Shown: positions 5,224 to 12,309 of the stretch, piece by piece
How the letters are laid out: every line of letters starts with the position of its first letter
How positions within the stretch are numbered: position 1 is the first letter of the stretch
From: a bacterium
GTDB lineage: Bacteria > Krumholzibacteriota > Krumholzibacteriia > LZORAL124-64-63
Length of the DNA stretch: 20,034 nt
Assembly: GCA_016719645.1 (NCBI GenBank)
Contig: JADJYS010000015.1
Coordinates: forward strand, 1-20,034
Reading direction: 5' to 3'
Position numbers and translations under genes: made by a program
The notes under the pieces: generated by a model
What the model was told of the DNA's origin: nothing
What the model saw: the letters and a program-made list of their open reading frames with translations, nothing else
The model's database searches: none

Positions 5224-7878
5224 TCACCGCACCAGCACCGCCCGCCGCACCTCGCTGCGCCCCCCCGACATCAACCTGGCCAGGTAGAGCCCCCCGGGCT
5301 GGCGGGCGCCGCGGTCGTCGGCGCCGTCCCAGACGACCATCTGCTCGCCCGCGACGGCCGGCCCGGCCAGCAGCGTGCGCACGCGGTGGCCGCGCAGGTC
5401 GATGATCTCCAGGCGGGCGACGGCGGCCTCGGGCAGGCGGAACCAGAATTCGAGCTCCGGGCCGGCGTCCCGCGCGACGCGCAGGTCGAAGGCCGACGGC
5501 GCGGTGTCCGGCACGGCGGTGGCGACCGGCAGCGCGACGTGCTGGTCGCCGGGGTAGTCGGCCAGGTCCGGCGCGACGCCGGGCGCCGTGAGCGTGCCGC
5601 CCAATCCGGGCAGCCACTGGTTGGTGACCGTGCCGTCGGTCCGCAGCAGGAAGGCCGCCAGCTGCGGGGCGGCGCCCTCGCCGGGCGTCAGGCCCACGCT
5701 GAGCGCGGGCAGGAAGATCTCGAAGCCGGTGGTCGCGGTGGCCGCCACCGCCGCGCTGGACGCGGTCACGCCGGCGGTGTTGCGGTTGTCCAGGGCCACC
5801 TGGATCCCGTGAGGGTTGTCGCCCCCGGCGAGCAGGCCCGAACCGCTGCCGACGACGCCCGCGCCGCGGTAGGTCTTCACGGCGCCGCCGCCCGCCGGCA
5901 GCGTGTACTGATCCACGTAGATGTTGCCGGCGTAGGCGTTGACGAACAGCAGCTGGTCCGGCGCGAAGCCGTCGTCCAGGCGCAGCCCGCTCAACAGCTC
6001 GGGGCCGCTGGGCGGGACGGGCACGCCGTCGAGATCCAGGACCGTCTGGCCGCCGGGCGCCGTGTCCAGCAGCAGGCAGAGGCCGGTGCCGTCGGTGGCG
6101 AGGTTGCCGGTCGCCCCGACGAAGAGCGAGTCGCCCGACACGCGCGCGAACAGGCGGTCCAGCTCCGAAACGTTGTCGCCCAGGTTGGTCGGCGTGTCCT
6201 GGAGGGCTAGGGGCGGCGCCAGGTCCGCCACGGCGAGGCCGTCCAGCAGGCTCGCCGGCGGCTCCGGAGCGGTCACCGCGACCTGCAGCAGCCGGTAGCC
6301 GTAGGCGCCGAGGGTCAGCGGGTAGGCGCCCCGGTTGGCGTCGGTGAGCGGGGTCAGCGTCGCGCCGGTCAGCAGGTCGGTCGGGACGGTCGCGCCGCCG
6401 GCGATCGCGAAGTCGCCGAGATCCAGCGTCAGGGTCCGCGCGGAGCCGCTCACGTTGATCGCGACCAGGACCTGCTGGTCCTGGTGGTCGCGCACGAAGG
6501 CCCAGACGGAGGCCGCGCTCGCCGTCACCGGCGCGTAGCCGCCCCGTCGCAGGGCGACGCTGGCCTTGCGGGCGGCGATCAGCTCGCGGTAGGTCTCCAG
6601 CAGCGAGCCGGACACGCCCTGCTGCTCGGCGACGCTGCGGCCGTCGTTGTTCTGCGAGATGCGCCCCGCGTAGGCGGCGGCGTTCAGCACGAAGTAGTTG
6701 CTCATCGGCGGGCCGGCCACGGCGTTCCACTTGAAGGGCTCGCGCATGGGGATGTCGGCGGCGTCGCCCGCGTAGCTCGTGTTCTTGGCGCCGCGCATGC
6801 CGATCTCGTCGCCGTAGTAGAGGTTCGGGGTGAAGGGCTGGGTCAGCAGGACGGCGGCGGCGGCCTTGCCCTTGGCGAACGAGTCGCCGATCGAGCTGGC
6901 CAGGCGGCTCACGTCGTGGTTGCCGATCGTGCAGAGGAAGGTGCCGTCGACCGCGGCCGCGTCGCGGGCGGCGACCGTCGCGGCCATCGACGAGTACAGC
7001 GGCCCGGCGTCCTCCCAGCTCAGCGCGTCGCGGGCGGCGAACTCGAAGGGCTTGGTGAAGGCGGCGTCCATGCCGGGGAACAGGTCGGTGCCGTAGCTGC
7101 CCCAGTCGGCCTGCTCGGCGAAGACGACCACGTCGGGGTTGACCGCGCGCAGCGCCGCGCGCCAGGGCGCCCAGAACGAGCCGATGTGGTAGCCCCAGCC
7201 GTCGGGCCCGTTGGGGTAGGTCGACCAGACGTGGTCGAGCCGGTAGCCGTCCAGGCCGTCGGCGAAGTCCCCGTCGCCGTCGGGGTCGAGCCAGTGGCTC
7301 GCCCACTGCGTGACCAGATCCACGGGGTGGGGGTCGCGCAGGTCCCACCAGATCTGCCGCACCGTGGCGCCGTTCCAGGTCGTGAACGTCGAGCCCTGGT
7401 ACTGCGTGTTGGCCGCGTTGGTGAAGGCCAGCCAAGTGTCGTAGACGCTGGACGGGTTCGCATAGGCGTCCTGGAAGTAGACCGCGTCGCGGCTGATCCC
7501 GTAGGCCACGAAGTCCACGAACACCTTCAGCCCCGCGGCGTGCGCCGCCTCCAGGAACGACGTCAGCGCCGCCTCGTCCCCGAACCACGGGTTGAGCTGG
7601 TCCGCCGGCCCGTGCTGGTAGCCGTGGTAGGCCGGCGACGGGAAGATCGGGTTCAGCCAGATCGCCGTCACCCCCAGCCCCTGCAGGTACGGCAACGAAG
7701 CCGTCAGCCCCCCGAAATCCCCGAACCGCTGCGCGTCGTTGTTCCCGTCCCGCCACGCGATCGGCATGACGTGGTAGAACACCTCGTCCGGCAGATCCGC
7801 CACCGCCGCACGAGCGGGAGCGTCCGCAGCGAGGCAGGCGCAGATCAATGCGATCGGCAGAATACGGCTGAGTCTCAT
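5224..7878 (-). CDS. secreted GH13 alpha-amylase-family glycoside hydrolase with FlgD-like C-terminal domain
   Basis: This 884-residue protein has a signal peptide at residues 1-24 (ending PARA). Residues about 30-460 are a GH13 (beta/alpha)8 catalytic domain, with AIWLNPIF (72-79), SPAYHGYQ (81-88), nucleophile D215 in GYRLDH, acid/base E255 in FAEQ, and N320-H321-D322 as the third catalytic site. Region I is unusual: DxVxNH is expected, but the protein has DFVAYG (122-127). A beta-rich domain C follows to about 535. Residues about 540-790 look like an extra beta-sandwich module I cannot name. Residues about 795-884 are the FlgD-like Ig module (DLRGHRVR, WDGADDRG, GLYLARL). It probably hydrolyses alpha-glucans outside the cell or at its surface. 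The ATG at 7878 has GGAAGGA (complement of 7887-7893) 8 bases upstream. It stands alone, with its leader in a large inverted-repeat element. Confidence 0.9.
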   Translation of the reverse strand: MRLSRILPIALICACLAADAPARAAVADLPDEVFYHVMPIAWRDGNNDAQRFGDFGGLTASLPYLQGLGVTAIWLNPIFPSPAYHGYQHGPADQLNPWFGDEAALTSFLEAAHAAGLKVFVDFVAYGISRDAVYFQDAYANPSSVYDTWLAFTNAANTQYQGSTFTTWNGATVRQIWWDLRDPHPVDLVTQWASHWLDPDGDGDFADGLDGYRLDHVWSTYPNGPDGWGYHIGSFWAPWRAALRAVNPDVVVFAEQADWGSYGTDLFPGMDAAFTKPFEFAARDALSWEDAGPLYSSMAATVAARDAAAVDGTFLCTIGNHDVSRLASSIGDSFAKGKAAAAVLLTQPFTPNLYYGDEIGMRGAKNTSYAGDAADIPMREPFKWNAVAGPPMSNYFVLNAAAYAGRISQNNDGRSVAEQQGVSGSLLETYRELIAARKASVALRRGGYAPVTASAASVWAFVRDHQDQQVLVAINVSGSARTLTLDLGDFAIAGGATVPTDLLTGATLTPLTDANRGAYPLTLGAYGYRLLQVAVTAPEPPASLLDGLAVADLAPPLALQDTPTNLGDNVSELDRLFARVSGDSLFVGATGNLATDGTGLCLLLDTAPGGQTVLDLDGVPVPPSGPELLSGLRLDDGFAPDQLLFVNAYAGNIYVDQYTLPAGGGAVKTYRGAGVVGSGSGLLAGGDNPHGIQVALDNRNTAGVTASSAAVAATATTGFEIFLPALSVGLTPGEGAAPQLAAFLLRTDGTVTNQWLPGLGGTLTAPGVAPDLADYPGDQHVALPVATAVPDTAPSAFDLRVARDAGPELEFWFRLPEAAVARLEIIDLRGHRVRTLLAGPAVAGEQMVVWDGADDRGARQPGGLYLARLMSGGRSEVRRAVLVR

Positions 7879-7907
7879 CGGGCGTGTCCTTCCAGATGCG
7901 CGGTGGA

Positions 7908-8142
7908 TCGTGATCGCTGGATGGCGCCTGCTCGTCCAGAGGGGTCATCTCGCCCGGGGCATGCCGTTCCCGTCGTGACGGGGGTGTCCCGGAGGCCCTG
8001 GAGCCAGGATGGCGGAAGGGCCGGAGGGTCAAGCGCGCCGGGCACAGGAGGTGCCCGGCGCGCGTCCCCCGTCACGACGGGAACGGCATGTCCCGGGCGA
8101 AGGATCCCCTCGCGACGAGCAGGCCCCATCCACCGATCACGA
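7908..8142. repeat. 235-bp inverted-repeat element with 77-bp arms
   Basis: Left arm 7908-7984 and right arm 8066-8142 are reverse complements over 77 bases with 10 mismatches by hand alignment, about 87%. The innermost 25 bases are identical. The 81-base loop (7985-8065) carries its own perfect 13-bp hairpin. No transposase gene and no clear target-site duplication are seen. It fills the gap between the acetyltransferase stop (8165) and the amylase start (7878), both on the minus strand. It could be a MITE- or REP-like mobile repeat, a terminator or a leader structure. Confidence 0.8.
8033..8063 (-). terminator. perfect 13-bp hairpin, possible terminator of the kamA operon
   Basis: Positions 8033-8045 pair perfectly with 8051-8063 around a five-base loop. 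The hairpin lies about 100 bases downstream of the acetyltransferase stop on the minus strand. The T-run is minimal (two T), so termination is plausible but not certain. It sits inside the loop of the larger inverted repeat. Confidence 0.4.
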
Positions 8143-8164
8143 ACCCGAGGATACCACGGATCGC

Positions 8165-8665
8165 TCAGCCCAGTTTCTTGACGAAGACGTATTTGTCGTC
8201 CCCGGGCCCGTAGAAGTCCGCGAACACCGCCCCCGTCGCGTACCCGCACCGCTCGTAGAACTTGCGTGTGCTGACGTACTGGGCCTTCCCGCTGGTCTCG
8301 GCGTACACGCCCGTGCCGCCGAGCGCGCGGATGCGGCGCTCGCAGTCCTCCAGGAGGCGGCGGCCGAGCCCGGCGCCCTGGGTGTCGGGGTGCACGGCGA
8401 TCCAGTAGAGGTCGTAGCTGGAGAGCGTGCAGGGGATCAGGCCGTAGCAGGCGTAGCCGTCGAGGCGGCCGGCGATACGGCCGGAGTCGTCGGCGTAGAG
8501 GAACTCGTAGCCGCTGGCCGGGCCCCTCTGCAGGCGCTCCTCGACCAGCTCGGCGGCGATCGCCACCTCCGAGGCGGAGAAGTAGCCGGTGGCCGCGGCC
8601 AGGTCGCGCACGGCGGCGACGTCGTCGGGGCGGGTCTCGGTGCGGAAGTCCTTGCCGGTCGTCAT
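8165..8665 (-). CDS. GNAT-family N-acetyltransferase
   Basis: This 166-residue protein has the GNAT fold signature. The acetyl-CoA pyrophosphate loop is QGAGLG (96-101) after the beta-4 strand WIAVHPD (88-94). KFYERCGY (135-142), near the C-terminus, is typical of motif B. It should transfer an acetyl group from acetyl-CoA to an amine in the cytoplasm. It is the last gene of the operon kamA, ligase, ligase, GNAT, which suggests that its substrate is the product of those enzymes; AblB, the partner of lysine 2,3-aminomutase in N-epsilon-acetyl-beta-lysine synthesis, is a precedent. I chose the ATG at 8665 because GGAG (complement of 8676-8679) lies 10 bases upstream. A GTG at 8674 overlapping the previous stop as GTGA is an alternative that adds three residues. 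The exact substrate cannot be read from the sequence. Confidence 0.85.
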   Translation of the reverse strand: MTTGKDFRTETRPDDVAAVRDLAAATGYFSASEVAIAAELVEERLQRGPASGYEFLYADDSGRIAGRLDGYACYGLIPCTLSSYDLYWIAVHPDTQGAGLGRRLLEDCERRIRALGGTGVYAETSGKAQYVSTRKFYERCGYATGAVFADFYGPGDDKYVFVKKLG

Positions 8666-8670
8666 CGCGA

Positions 8671-9666
8671 TCACGCTCCGGGGACGGCCGCGAGGATGCG
8701 CGCGACCGCGTCGTCGAAGGAGAGGCCCGCGCGCGCGACGGCGGCCTGGAAGCCGGCGTCCGCGGACAGGCAGGGGTTGGCGTTCGCCTCGAGGATCCAG
8801 GGCTCCCCGGCGGCGTCCACGCGGAAATCCACGCGCGCCCAGCCGCGCAGGCCGAACAGGTCCCAGCAGGCGAGGGCCTGCTCCCGCAAGAGAGCCAAGA
8901 GCGGCGCGTCGGCGGGCGCGAGGTCGAAGGTGCGCACGGTGTGCGAGTATTCGAAGGAGCCCTCGTCCCACTTCGCGGCGTAGCCCACGATGCGCGGCTT
9001 GTCAGGCGGGTAGTCGACGAAGGTCAGCTCGGCCGGCGGCAGCACCTGCGGGCCATCGGGGCCGTCGAGCACCGAGAGGTTGAACTCGCGGCCGTCGACG
9101 AAGGCCTCGGCGAACCAGGGAGCGCCGGGGCGGCCGGCGCGCGCGGCCAGCGCGGCATGCAGGGTCGCCGGGTCGGCGGCCACCACCGCGTCGTCGTCCA
9201 TGCCCAGCGAGGCGTCCTCCCACACCGACTTCACCAGGCAGCGCGCGGGAGCCGTCGCGCCGCCGCCGGCCGACGAGAGCCGGCCGCGGCGCAGCTCGTA
9301 CCAGGCGGGCGTGGGCAGGCCGGCGCCGGCCAGCAGCTGCTTGGCGAGGATCTTGTGCGAGGTGGTGAACAGGGCCTCCGACGGGCAGCCGGCGTAGCGC
9401 ACGCCCAGCGCGTCCAGCAGGGCGGGCGCGACGTGGATCAGGCGGCCCTCGCCGCCCAGGCTCTCCACGAGGTTGAAGACGAGGTCGGGACGCGCGTCGG
9501 CCAGGCGGTTGCCGAGCTCGGGCAGGTCCAGGTCGCAGCCCAGGGCGGCGGGCTCATGGCCCAGGCGCGCGAGGGAGGCGGCGACCGCCGCGACCTGGTC
9601 GAGCACGTCGCGCTCGTCAGGCGCCGCGTCGGCGGCGACCGCGTTATGCAGGATCAGGATCCGCAT
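8671..9666 (-). CDS. D-Ala-D-Ala-ligase-like ATP-grasp enzyme (second of two)
   Basis: This 331-residue protein has ATP-grasp architecture. The N-terminal Rossmann-like part includes DLVFNLVES (61-69). SHKILAKQLLAGAGLPTP (103-120) is the typical helix before the central domain. An ATP-binding lysine lies in CLVKS (K146), followed by AEAFVDGREFNLSVL (186-200). The metal-binding triad is D280 in WARVDF, with E293 and N295 in ILEANANP. Such enzymes join a carboxylate to an amine through an acyl phosphate. The family includes D-alanine-D-alanine ligase but also many dipeptide and cap-forming ligases. The 'FNLVES' version differs from the FNxxHG of true Ddl enzymes, so a cell-wall role should not be assumed. 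The ATG at 9666 has GGAG 7 bases upstream, and the gene overlaps the end of the first ligase by 23 bases, implying translational coupling. The GNAT gene follows immediately. Confidence 0.85.
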   Translation of the reverse strand: MRILILHNAVAADAAPDERDVLDQVAAVAASLARLGHEPAALGCDLDLPELGNRLADARPDLVFNLVESLGGEGRLIHVAPALLDALGVRYAGCPSEALFTTSHKILAKQLLAGAGLPTPAWYELRRGRLSSAGGGATAPARCLVKSVWEDASLGMDDDAVVAADPATLHAALAARAGRPGAPWFAEAFVDGREFNLSVLDGPDGPQVLPPAELTFVDYPPDKPRIVGYAAKWDEGSFEYSHTVRTFDLAPADAPLLALLREQALACWDLFGLRGWARVDFRVDAAGEPWILEANANPCLSADAGFQAAVARAGLSFDDAVARILAAVPGA

Positions 9667-10693
9667 GGAGCAGCTCCGCGCGCAGCGGGGGGATCTCGCC
9701 GCGCCGCCGCGCGGCCGAGCGGACGATGATGCCGATGAGGTCGGCGTAGGGCAGGCCCCTGGCCGTGGCGATCATCGGCAGGTCCGAGTGTTCGGGGTGC
9801 AGCCCCGCCAGGGGGTTCAGCTCCATGATCTGGGGCTCGCCCCGCGCGTCGGCCCGCAGGTCGACCCGCCCGGCGTCGCGGCAGCCCAGCACGCGCCAGG
9901 CCGCGAGCGCGGTGCGCTCGGCCTCGGCCACCTGCGGGTCGGCGGCGGCCTGCGGGAAGCGGTACTCGATCAGCTCCTCGCAGCGCTCCTTGTTCACGTA
10001 GGTGTAGGCGTCGGCCTCGGCCTGCGGCAGCAGGACGACCTCCATGGTGCCCACCGCGCGCGCCTCGGTGCCGGTGCCGACGATCCCGACGGTCAGCTCG
10101 CGGCCCGGCAGGAAGGTCTCGACCAGCACCGGCTGGCGGAACCGCTCCAGCAGCAGCGCGCAGCGCGCGGCCAGCTCCTGCGGCGTGCGCAGCTTCGAGG
10201 CGCCGTCGATGCCCTTGCCCGTGCCCTCGGCGATCGGCTTGGCGAACAGAGGGTAGGGCAGGTCGAGGCCGGCGAGGTCGCCGAGCCGCGCCACCTCGGC
10301 GAAGGCGGGCGTCGGCAGGCCGGCGTCGCGCAGGACGCGCTTGGTCATGCCCTTGTGCAGGGTCAGGGACATCGTCAGGGGGTCGCCGAAGGTGTAGGCG
10401 ATGCCGTAGAGCTCGAGCAGGACCGGCACCTGGGCCTCGCGCCCGATGCCGTGCAGGCCCTCGGCGATGTTGAACACGAGGTCCCAGCGCCGGCCGGCGG
10501 TCAGCAGCCGGGCCAGGCGCGCCGCGTTGCCGATGCGCTCGGTGCGGTGGCCGCCCGCGCGCAGGGCCGCCTCGAGCGCCTCGACCGTCGAAATGCGGTC
10601 GAACTCCGCGGTCTCCTCCTCGCCGTAGCCGGCGGCGAGGTAGTCGTCGCGCAGGTCGTAGGTCAGGCCGACGTGCCAGGACGCCCCCGTCAC
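9644..10693 (-). CDS. D-Ala-D-Ala-ligase-like ATP-grasp enzyme (first of two)
   Basis: This 349-residue protein starts at a GTG whose last bases form the stop of kamA (GTGA overlap, 10690-10693). The frame is open far upstream, but that part is a shadow of kamA, so the coupled GTG is the logical start. Motifs seen are DLVFNIAEGL (71-80), TLHKGMTKRVLRDAGLPTP (111-129), ATP-binding K152 in LFAKPIAEGTGKGI, VETFLPGRELTVGI (191-204), and D278 in RVDLR with E291 and N293 in IMELNPLAGLHPEHSDLP. These define an ATP-grasp carboxylate-amine ligase of the D-Ala-D-Ala-ligase superfamily. It is homologous to the next gene but clearly distinct, so the pair probably carries out two successive ligations or forms a heteromer. 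With the lysine aminomutase upstream, a beta-amino acid is a likely substrate; this is inference. A true Ddl role is unlikely, because FNIAEG replaces FNxxHG. Confidence 0.83.
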   Translation of the reverse strand: MTGASWHVGLTYDLRDDYLAAGYGEEETAEFDRISTVEALEAALRAGGHRTERIGNAARLARLLTAGRRWDLVFNIAEGLHGIGREAQVPVLLELYGIAYTFGDPLTMSLTLHKGMTKRVLRDAGLPTPAFAEVARLGDLAGLDLPYPLFAKPIAEGTGKGIDGASKLRTPQELAARCALLLERFRQPVLVETFLPGRELTVGIVGTGTEARAVGTMEVVLLPQAEADAYTYVNKERCEELIEYRFPQAAADPQVAEAERTALAAWRVLGCRDAGRVDLRADARGEPQIMELNPLAGLHPEHSDLPMIATARGLPYADLIGIIVRSAARRRGEIPPLRAELLHADPDPA

Positions 10694-12069
10694 GACTTGC
10701 GCCGGGGGCTGCGGCCCTTCTCCAGCTTGGCGGCGCCGCCGCCACGGGGATCGGGGTAGCGGTACTGCCGGCCCTCGAAGTTGCGCAGCACGACGCTGCC
10801 CCCCTCGCGGCCGACCAGGTAGTCCGGCTGCAGGGGGATCTTGCCGCCGCCGCCGGGGGCGTCGATGACGTAGGTCGGCACGCCGTAGCCGGTGGTCCAG
10901 CCGCGCAGGCCCTGGATGATCTCCAGGCCCTTCTCGACCGTCGTGCGGAAGTGCGACGAGCCGGAGATGGGGTCGCACTGGTACAGGTAGTACGGGCGCA
11001 CGCGCATCATCAGCAGGTTCTGCATGAGGCGCTTCATGGTCTCGACGTCGTCGTTGACGCCCTTGAGCAGCACCGTCTGCGAGCCGAGCGGGATGCCGGC
11101 ATCGGCCAGCCGCGCGCAGGCGGTCGCCGACTCGGGCGTGCACTCGTCGGGGTGCAGGAAGTGGATGCTCACCAGCAGCGGGTGGTGCTTGCGCAGCATC
11201 TTCACCAGCGCCGGGGTGATGCGCTGCGGCATCACCGCGGGCGACTTGGTGCCGATGCGCACGATCTCCACGTGGGGGATGCGGCGCAGCTCCGTGAGGA
11301 TCCAGTCCAGCTTGTCGTCGGCGATGCTCAGGGGCTCGCCGCCCGACAGCAGCACGTCGCGCACCGCCGGGGTGCGGCGGATGTAGTCGATGCGCGCCTC
11401 GAGCTGCTCCTGCTTCGGCGAGTACTCGCCGTGGCCCACCAGGCGGGACCGCGTGCAGTAGCGGCAGTAGGTCGGGCAGAAGTCGTGCACCAGGAACAGG
11501 ACGCGGTCCGGGTAGCGGTGCACAATGCCCTGCACCGGGCTGTGGCCGTCCTCGCCCAGGGGGTCGTCCGCCTCGCCCGGCATGCGCAGGTGCTCGGCCT
11601 GCGTCGGCACGACGGTCCGGCGCAGCGGCTGCTGCGGGTTGGCCGGGTCGAGCAGGCTCATGTAGTACGGGGTCACCGCCACCGGCAGCATGCTGCCGTC
11701 GCGCTGCAGCGCCAGCCGCTCGGCGGGCGACAGCGAGAGCATGCGGTCGAACTGCTCGAAGGTGCGGACGCGGTTGCGCAGCTGCCAGTGCCAGTCGTTC
11801 CACTCGGCGGCGGTCGCCTCGGGGAAGAAGGCGCGGCGGAACTCGCGCGTGCGCCGGCCGATCCGCGCCCCGGGCTGCGCGAACTCGTGGGGATAAAAAA
11901 ATCCACCTGGCGCTCCAGGAGGAAGGGCGGTCGGTTCAGACGTAGGCTGAACTTCGGCGGTGATGGCGGCTGGGGAAGGAGGCTCCTCGGAGCGCTCCTC
12001 CTCTCGCTCGACGGCCACGACGGCGTCGACGCTGTGGTCGCTGCGTGCGGACGTGGGGCAGCGGCGCAT
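10690..12069 (-). CDS. kamA: KamA-family radical SAM lysine 2,3-aminomutase
   Basis: This 459-residue protein carries the radical SAM cluster motif CPTYCRYC (C198, C202, C205), the GGEP motif (243-246) and the PLP lysine in DAPGGGGKIPLQP (K410). The two aspartates that bind the lysine substrate in the characterised clostridial enzyme are conserved: D366 in QCDPISGSSHF and D403 in VIDAPGG. With the long FYPHEF...WNDWHWQLRNR N-terminal region, it looks like a full-length aminomutase converting L-lysine to beta-lysine with SAM, a 4Fe-4S cluster and PLP, not the shorter EF-P-modifying EpmB. I chose the ATG at 12069 because AGGGAGGG (complement of 12077-12084) precedes it by 7 bases; a GTG at 12090 lies upstream of that site. 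The first 55 or so residues are a low-complexity, acidic/Pro-rich extension with less GC-biased codons and a run of seven T. It is the first gene of the ligase/acetyltransferase operon. A related 2,3-aminomutase using another amino acid remains possible. Confidence 0.9.
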   Translation of the reverse strand: MRRCPTSARSDHSVDAVVAVEREEERSEEPPSPAAITAEVQPTSEPTALPPGAPGGFFYPHEFAQPGARIGRRTREFRRAFFPEATAAEWNDWHWQLRNRVRTFEQFDRMLSLSPAERLALQRDGSMLPVAVTPYYMSLLDPANPQQPLRRTVVPTQAEHLRMPGEADDPLGEDGHSPVQGIVHRYPDRVLFLVHDFCPTYCRYCTRSRLVGHGEYSPKQEQLEARIDYIRRTPAVRDVLLSGGEPLSIADDKLDWILTELRRIPHVEIVRIGTKSPAVMPQRITPALVKMLRKHHPLLVSIHFLHPDECTPESATACARLADAGIPLGSQTVLLKGVNDDVETMKRLMQNLLMMRVRPYYLYQCDPISGSSHFRTTVEKGLEIIQGLRGWTTGYGVPTYVIDAPGGGGKIPLQPDYLVGREGGSVVLRNFEGRQYRYPDPRGGGAAKLEKGRSPRRKS

Positions 12070-12151
12070 GTGGTATCCCTCCCTGGGCACGTTCCTGACC
12101 CGCGATCCCGGCGGCCGCCGATCCCGGCGACGCCCTCGCGAGTTGCGTCAA

Positions 12152-12177
12152 ACTATATGCGTGCGTGGGAAAGTCAA
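12152..12177 (-). promoter_or_regulatory. possible promoter of the kamA operon
   Basis: On the minus strand, TTGACT (complement of 12172-12177) is followed by TATAGT (complement of 12152-12157). Both hexamers match well, but the spacer is only 14 bases. Using TAGTTT with a 16-base spacer gives a poorer -10. The A/T-rich patch stands out in a GC-rich intergenic region and lies about 80 bases upstream of the kamA start. Confidence 0.35.
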
Positions 12178-12309
12178 CAGCCTTTTCGACGACCGGCCGC
12201 GGATTTTTTCGGGACCGGCTCCGGACGCTTCGGGGCTGTCGGGCGGACGGGATCGCTGGTATCATGCCCGCCGGTCGGCAGCGGCGCACCAACCCCGGAG
12301 GGGCGGCTC

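Noticed and set aside
5147..8032. A 961-codon minus-strand frame longer than the amylase
   Set aside because: It has Arg/Pro/Gly-rich low-complexity translation without motifs. The 884-residue frame has the GH13 and FlgD-like signatures, a signal peptide and a Shine-Dalgarno sequence.
7908..8142. Inverted repeat as an insertion sequence or CRISPR fragment
   Set aside because: There is no transposase frame in the loop, no evident target-site duplication and no direct repeats with spacers.
9644..11803. A 719-codon open frame suggesting a giant fused ATP-grasp protein
   Set aside because: Its first half is an off-frame shadow of kamA, whose motifs are all in another frame; only the part after the GTG at 10693 is a real protein.
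8165..12069. kamA as the EF-P modification gene epmB
   Set aside because: The protein is long, keeps both substrate aspartates and has the KamA-type N-terminal region; no efp or epmA lies nearby. A related role cannot be formally excluded.
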